Source: an uncultured Arenicella sp.
GTDB taxonomy: Bacteria > Pseudomonadota > Gammaproteobacteria > Arenicellales > Arenicellaceae
Assembly: GCA_937989675.1 (NCBI GenBank)
Contig: CALKRK010000287.1
Coordinates: 1 to 33,645 of the forward strand
Reading direction: 5' to 3'
DNA: 33,645 bases
Shown here piece by piece: positions 32,453-33,645 of the stretch. The notes under the pieces are model-generated. The model made no database searches and was not told the DNA's origin. It saw only the letters and a program-made list of their open reading frames with translations. Numbering within the stretch: the first letter of the stretch is position 1; every line of letters starts with the position of its first letter. Made by a program: the position numbers and the translations under genes.

Positions 32453-33418
32453 TTAAAGCACGCCGGCGCGCAGAAGGTCGCCCATGTTAAGGGCTCCAAC
32501 TACGCCCGAGGCGTCGGTAACCAGCATTCCACTGATGCGGTTTTCTTTCATAATTGCAACGAGCTCTGCTGCCAGCACATCTGGCTGGGTTGTCACCGGG
32601 TCAGCCGTCATTACATCCTTTATCGGAGTGTCAATGCTGGTTCGACTAGCTAGGGTTCTACGTAAATCACCATCGGTGTAAATGCCGGTTAGTTGGCCAT
32701 TGTCGTCGACAATGCCGGTCATTCCTAAGCCCTTGCTGGACATTTCCACCAAGGCATCTGATAACAAGGCAGTTTCGGCAACGGTGGGTACGTCATCGCC
32801 TTTGTGCATAATGTCTTCAACATACATCAACAGGCGACGGCCTAAGGAACCGCCTGGGTGTGAGCGAGCGAAATCTCGTTCGTCAAAGTCACGCGCATTT
32901 AATACAGCAATTGCCAAAGCGTCGCCCATCGCCAGTGTTGCTGTGGTGCTGGCCGTTGGTGCTAAATTCATCGGGCATGCTTCTTGGTCAATGGGGATAT
33001 TGACGTATACGTCGGACAGATTGGCAAGGGTTGATGATGGAACACTGGCCAGTCCAATTAGCGGCACGCCCATGCGTTTTAAAATCGGCAGTATGGATAG
33101 AACTTCGCCAGTTTCTCCGGAATTTGAAATCGCTAAGACTAGGTCCTTGGGCGTAATCATTCCCAGATCCCCATGGCTGGCCTCACCTGGATGTACAAAG
33201 AAGGCTGGTGTGCCGGTGCTGGCCAGGGTGGCCGCGATCTTACCCGCGATATGGCCTGACTTGCCCATGCCGGTAACGACGACTCGACCATCACAGGCAA
33301 GAATGTGTTCGCAGGCTCGCTCGAACGCATCATCAATATGCTGCAATTGCTGCGATATGGCGGCAGACTCAATTTGTAAGACCTCGCGAGCCGATTCAAG
33401 AAAAGCAGTTTTCTTCAT
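32453..33418 (-). CDS. kdsD: Arabinose-5-phosphate isomerase KdsD
   Basis: The 321-residue protein has an N-terminal SIS sugar-isomerase domain (RVVVTGMGKSGHIAGKIAATLASTGTPAFFVHPGEASHGDLGMI; ISNSGETGEV). Two CBS domains follow from about residue 205 (DVPTVAETALLSDALVEM; VVGALNMGDLLRAGVL). The SIS active site includes the conserved Lys and the HGDLG region. It converts ribulose-5-phosphate to arabinose-5-phosphate, the first step of KDO synthesis. It lies 31 nt after the CaxA-like gene and 41 nt before kdsC. Confidence 0.95.
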   Translation of the reverse strand: MKKTAFLESAREVLQIESAAISQQLQHIDDAFERACEHILACDGRVVVTGMGKSGHIAGKIAATLASTGTPAFFVHPGEASHGDLGMITPKDLVLAISNSGETGEVLSILPILKRMGVPLIGLASVPSSTLANLSDVYVNIPIDQEACPMNLAPTASTTATLAMGDALAIAVLNARDFDERDFARSHPGGSLGRRLLMYVEDIMHKGDDVPTVAETALLSDALVEMSSKGLGMTGIVDDNGQLTGIYTDGDLRRTLASRTSIDTPIKDVMTADPVTTQPDVLAAELVAIMKENRISGMLVTDASGVVGALNMGDLLRAGVL

Positions 33419-33449
33419 GCGATAACTGTAGCGCTGCCGATATCAAATA

Positions 33450-33645
33450 TCAAACGGTGACGTAAATGAGGTAACCGATATAACTAAAGTAGCCAATCAG
33501 CAGTGTGCCACCCGCAAAGCGGTTAAATGAACGATTGAGTAATGCGAACAGAAACATAGCGCCCGTAAAGGCAAACATAATTGGAAAGTCGCGCCATAGT
33601 GCGCTTGTGTCGATTTCCGTTGCGCGTATTGCGCCGGTTACTCCT
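33450..33645 (-). CDS. Calcium/sodium antiporter, CaxA/YrbG family (5' part outside window)
   Basis: Only the last 64 codons are present; the rest lies beyond the window edge. The visible part has a hydrophobic helix (FPIMFAFTGAMFLFALL), NRSFNRFAGGTLLIGYFSY, and a closing helix IGYLIYVTV. This fits the C-terminus of YrbG/CaxA antiporters, and the position before kdsD matches the E. coli yrbG-kdsD order. These proteins exchange Ca2+ for Na+ across the inner membrane. The assignment is supported mainly by the conserved place and the membrane pattern. Confidence 0.8.
   Translation of the reverse strand, partial: GVTGAIRATEIDTSALWRDFPIMFAFTGAMFLFALLNRSFNRFAGGTLLIGYFSYIGYLIYVTV

Noticed and set aside
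32682-33425. A 247-codon plus-strand open frame
   Set aside because: It lies antisense to the well-supported kdsD and reads as a shadow of its codons; no recognisable domain.

Overview
The window looks like a chromosomal stretch of a gammaproteobacterium. The evidence is conserved synteny: a TIGR02449-type coiled-coil gene, zapA, 6S RNA and 5-formyl-THF cyclo-ligase on the minus strand, divergent from ygfB-pepP-ubiH; fur with a textbook Fur box nearby; and caxA-kdsD-kdsC-lptC-lptA-lptB followed by rpoN-hpf-ptsN-rapZ-HPr-EI. I cannot name the genus. No tRNA, rRNA, CRISPR, IS element or prophage was seen. The window is mostly core genome, with accessory material mainly at the left end.

Layout. 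(1) 1-6.6 kb: a flippase-like membrane protein fused to a TolB/PD40-type propeller (5' end outside the window) and a MOSC protein on +. Facing them on - is an overlapping operon of an SDR sugar epimerase/reductase, a GlpD-type FAD dehydrogenase and a GT4 glycosyltransferase. This is the least explained block and could make or move a glycolipid. (2) 6.7-12.3 kb: a periplasmic cyclophilin, folate cyclo-ligase, 6S RNA, ZapA and a ZapB-like coiled coil on -, divergent from ygfB-pepP-ubiH on +. (3) 12.3-16.6 kb: iron region with a PhnD-like binding protein divergent from fur, then a two-gene ferric-iron ABC transporter (permease and lipoprotein binding protein, no ATPase) under a near-perfect Fur box. 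(4) 16.9-21.4 kb on +: gcvH, a PfkB-family kinase, lgt, a DUF4124 coiled-coil protein and lnt, so the first and last enzymes of lipoprotein maturation lie in one gene string. (5) 21.4-22.6 kb: an orphan GspC-like protein divergent from an orphan transglutaminase-like (lasso B2-type) protein. (6) 22.6-33.6 kb, all on -: caxA (partial), kdsD, kdsC, lptC, lptA, lptB (Kdo synthesis and LPS transport), then rpoN, hpf, ptsN, rapZ, ptsH-type HPr, ptsI-type EI (sigma-54 and nitrogen-type phosphotransferase control) and mgtE.

At several intergenic sites (beside 6S RNA, in the fur leader, after the iron permease, before rpoN) there are short tandem duplications of 15-26 bp. These, the left-end locus, the orphan transglutaminase-like gene, the inserted tail in LptA and the ATPase-less iron operon are the points most worth a second look. 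I did not find a clearly new multi-gene system; the left-end glycolipid-like locus is the best candidate. All calls come from reading the sequence, with no database search.
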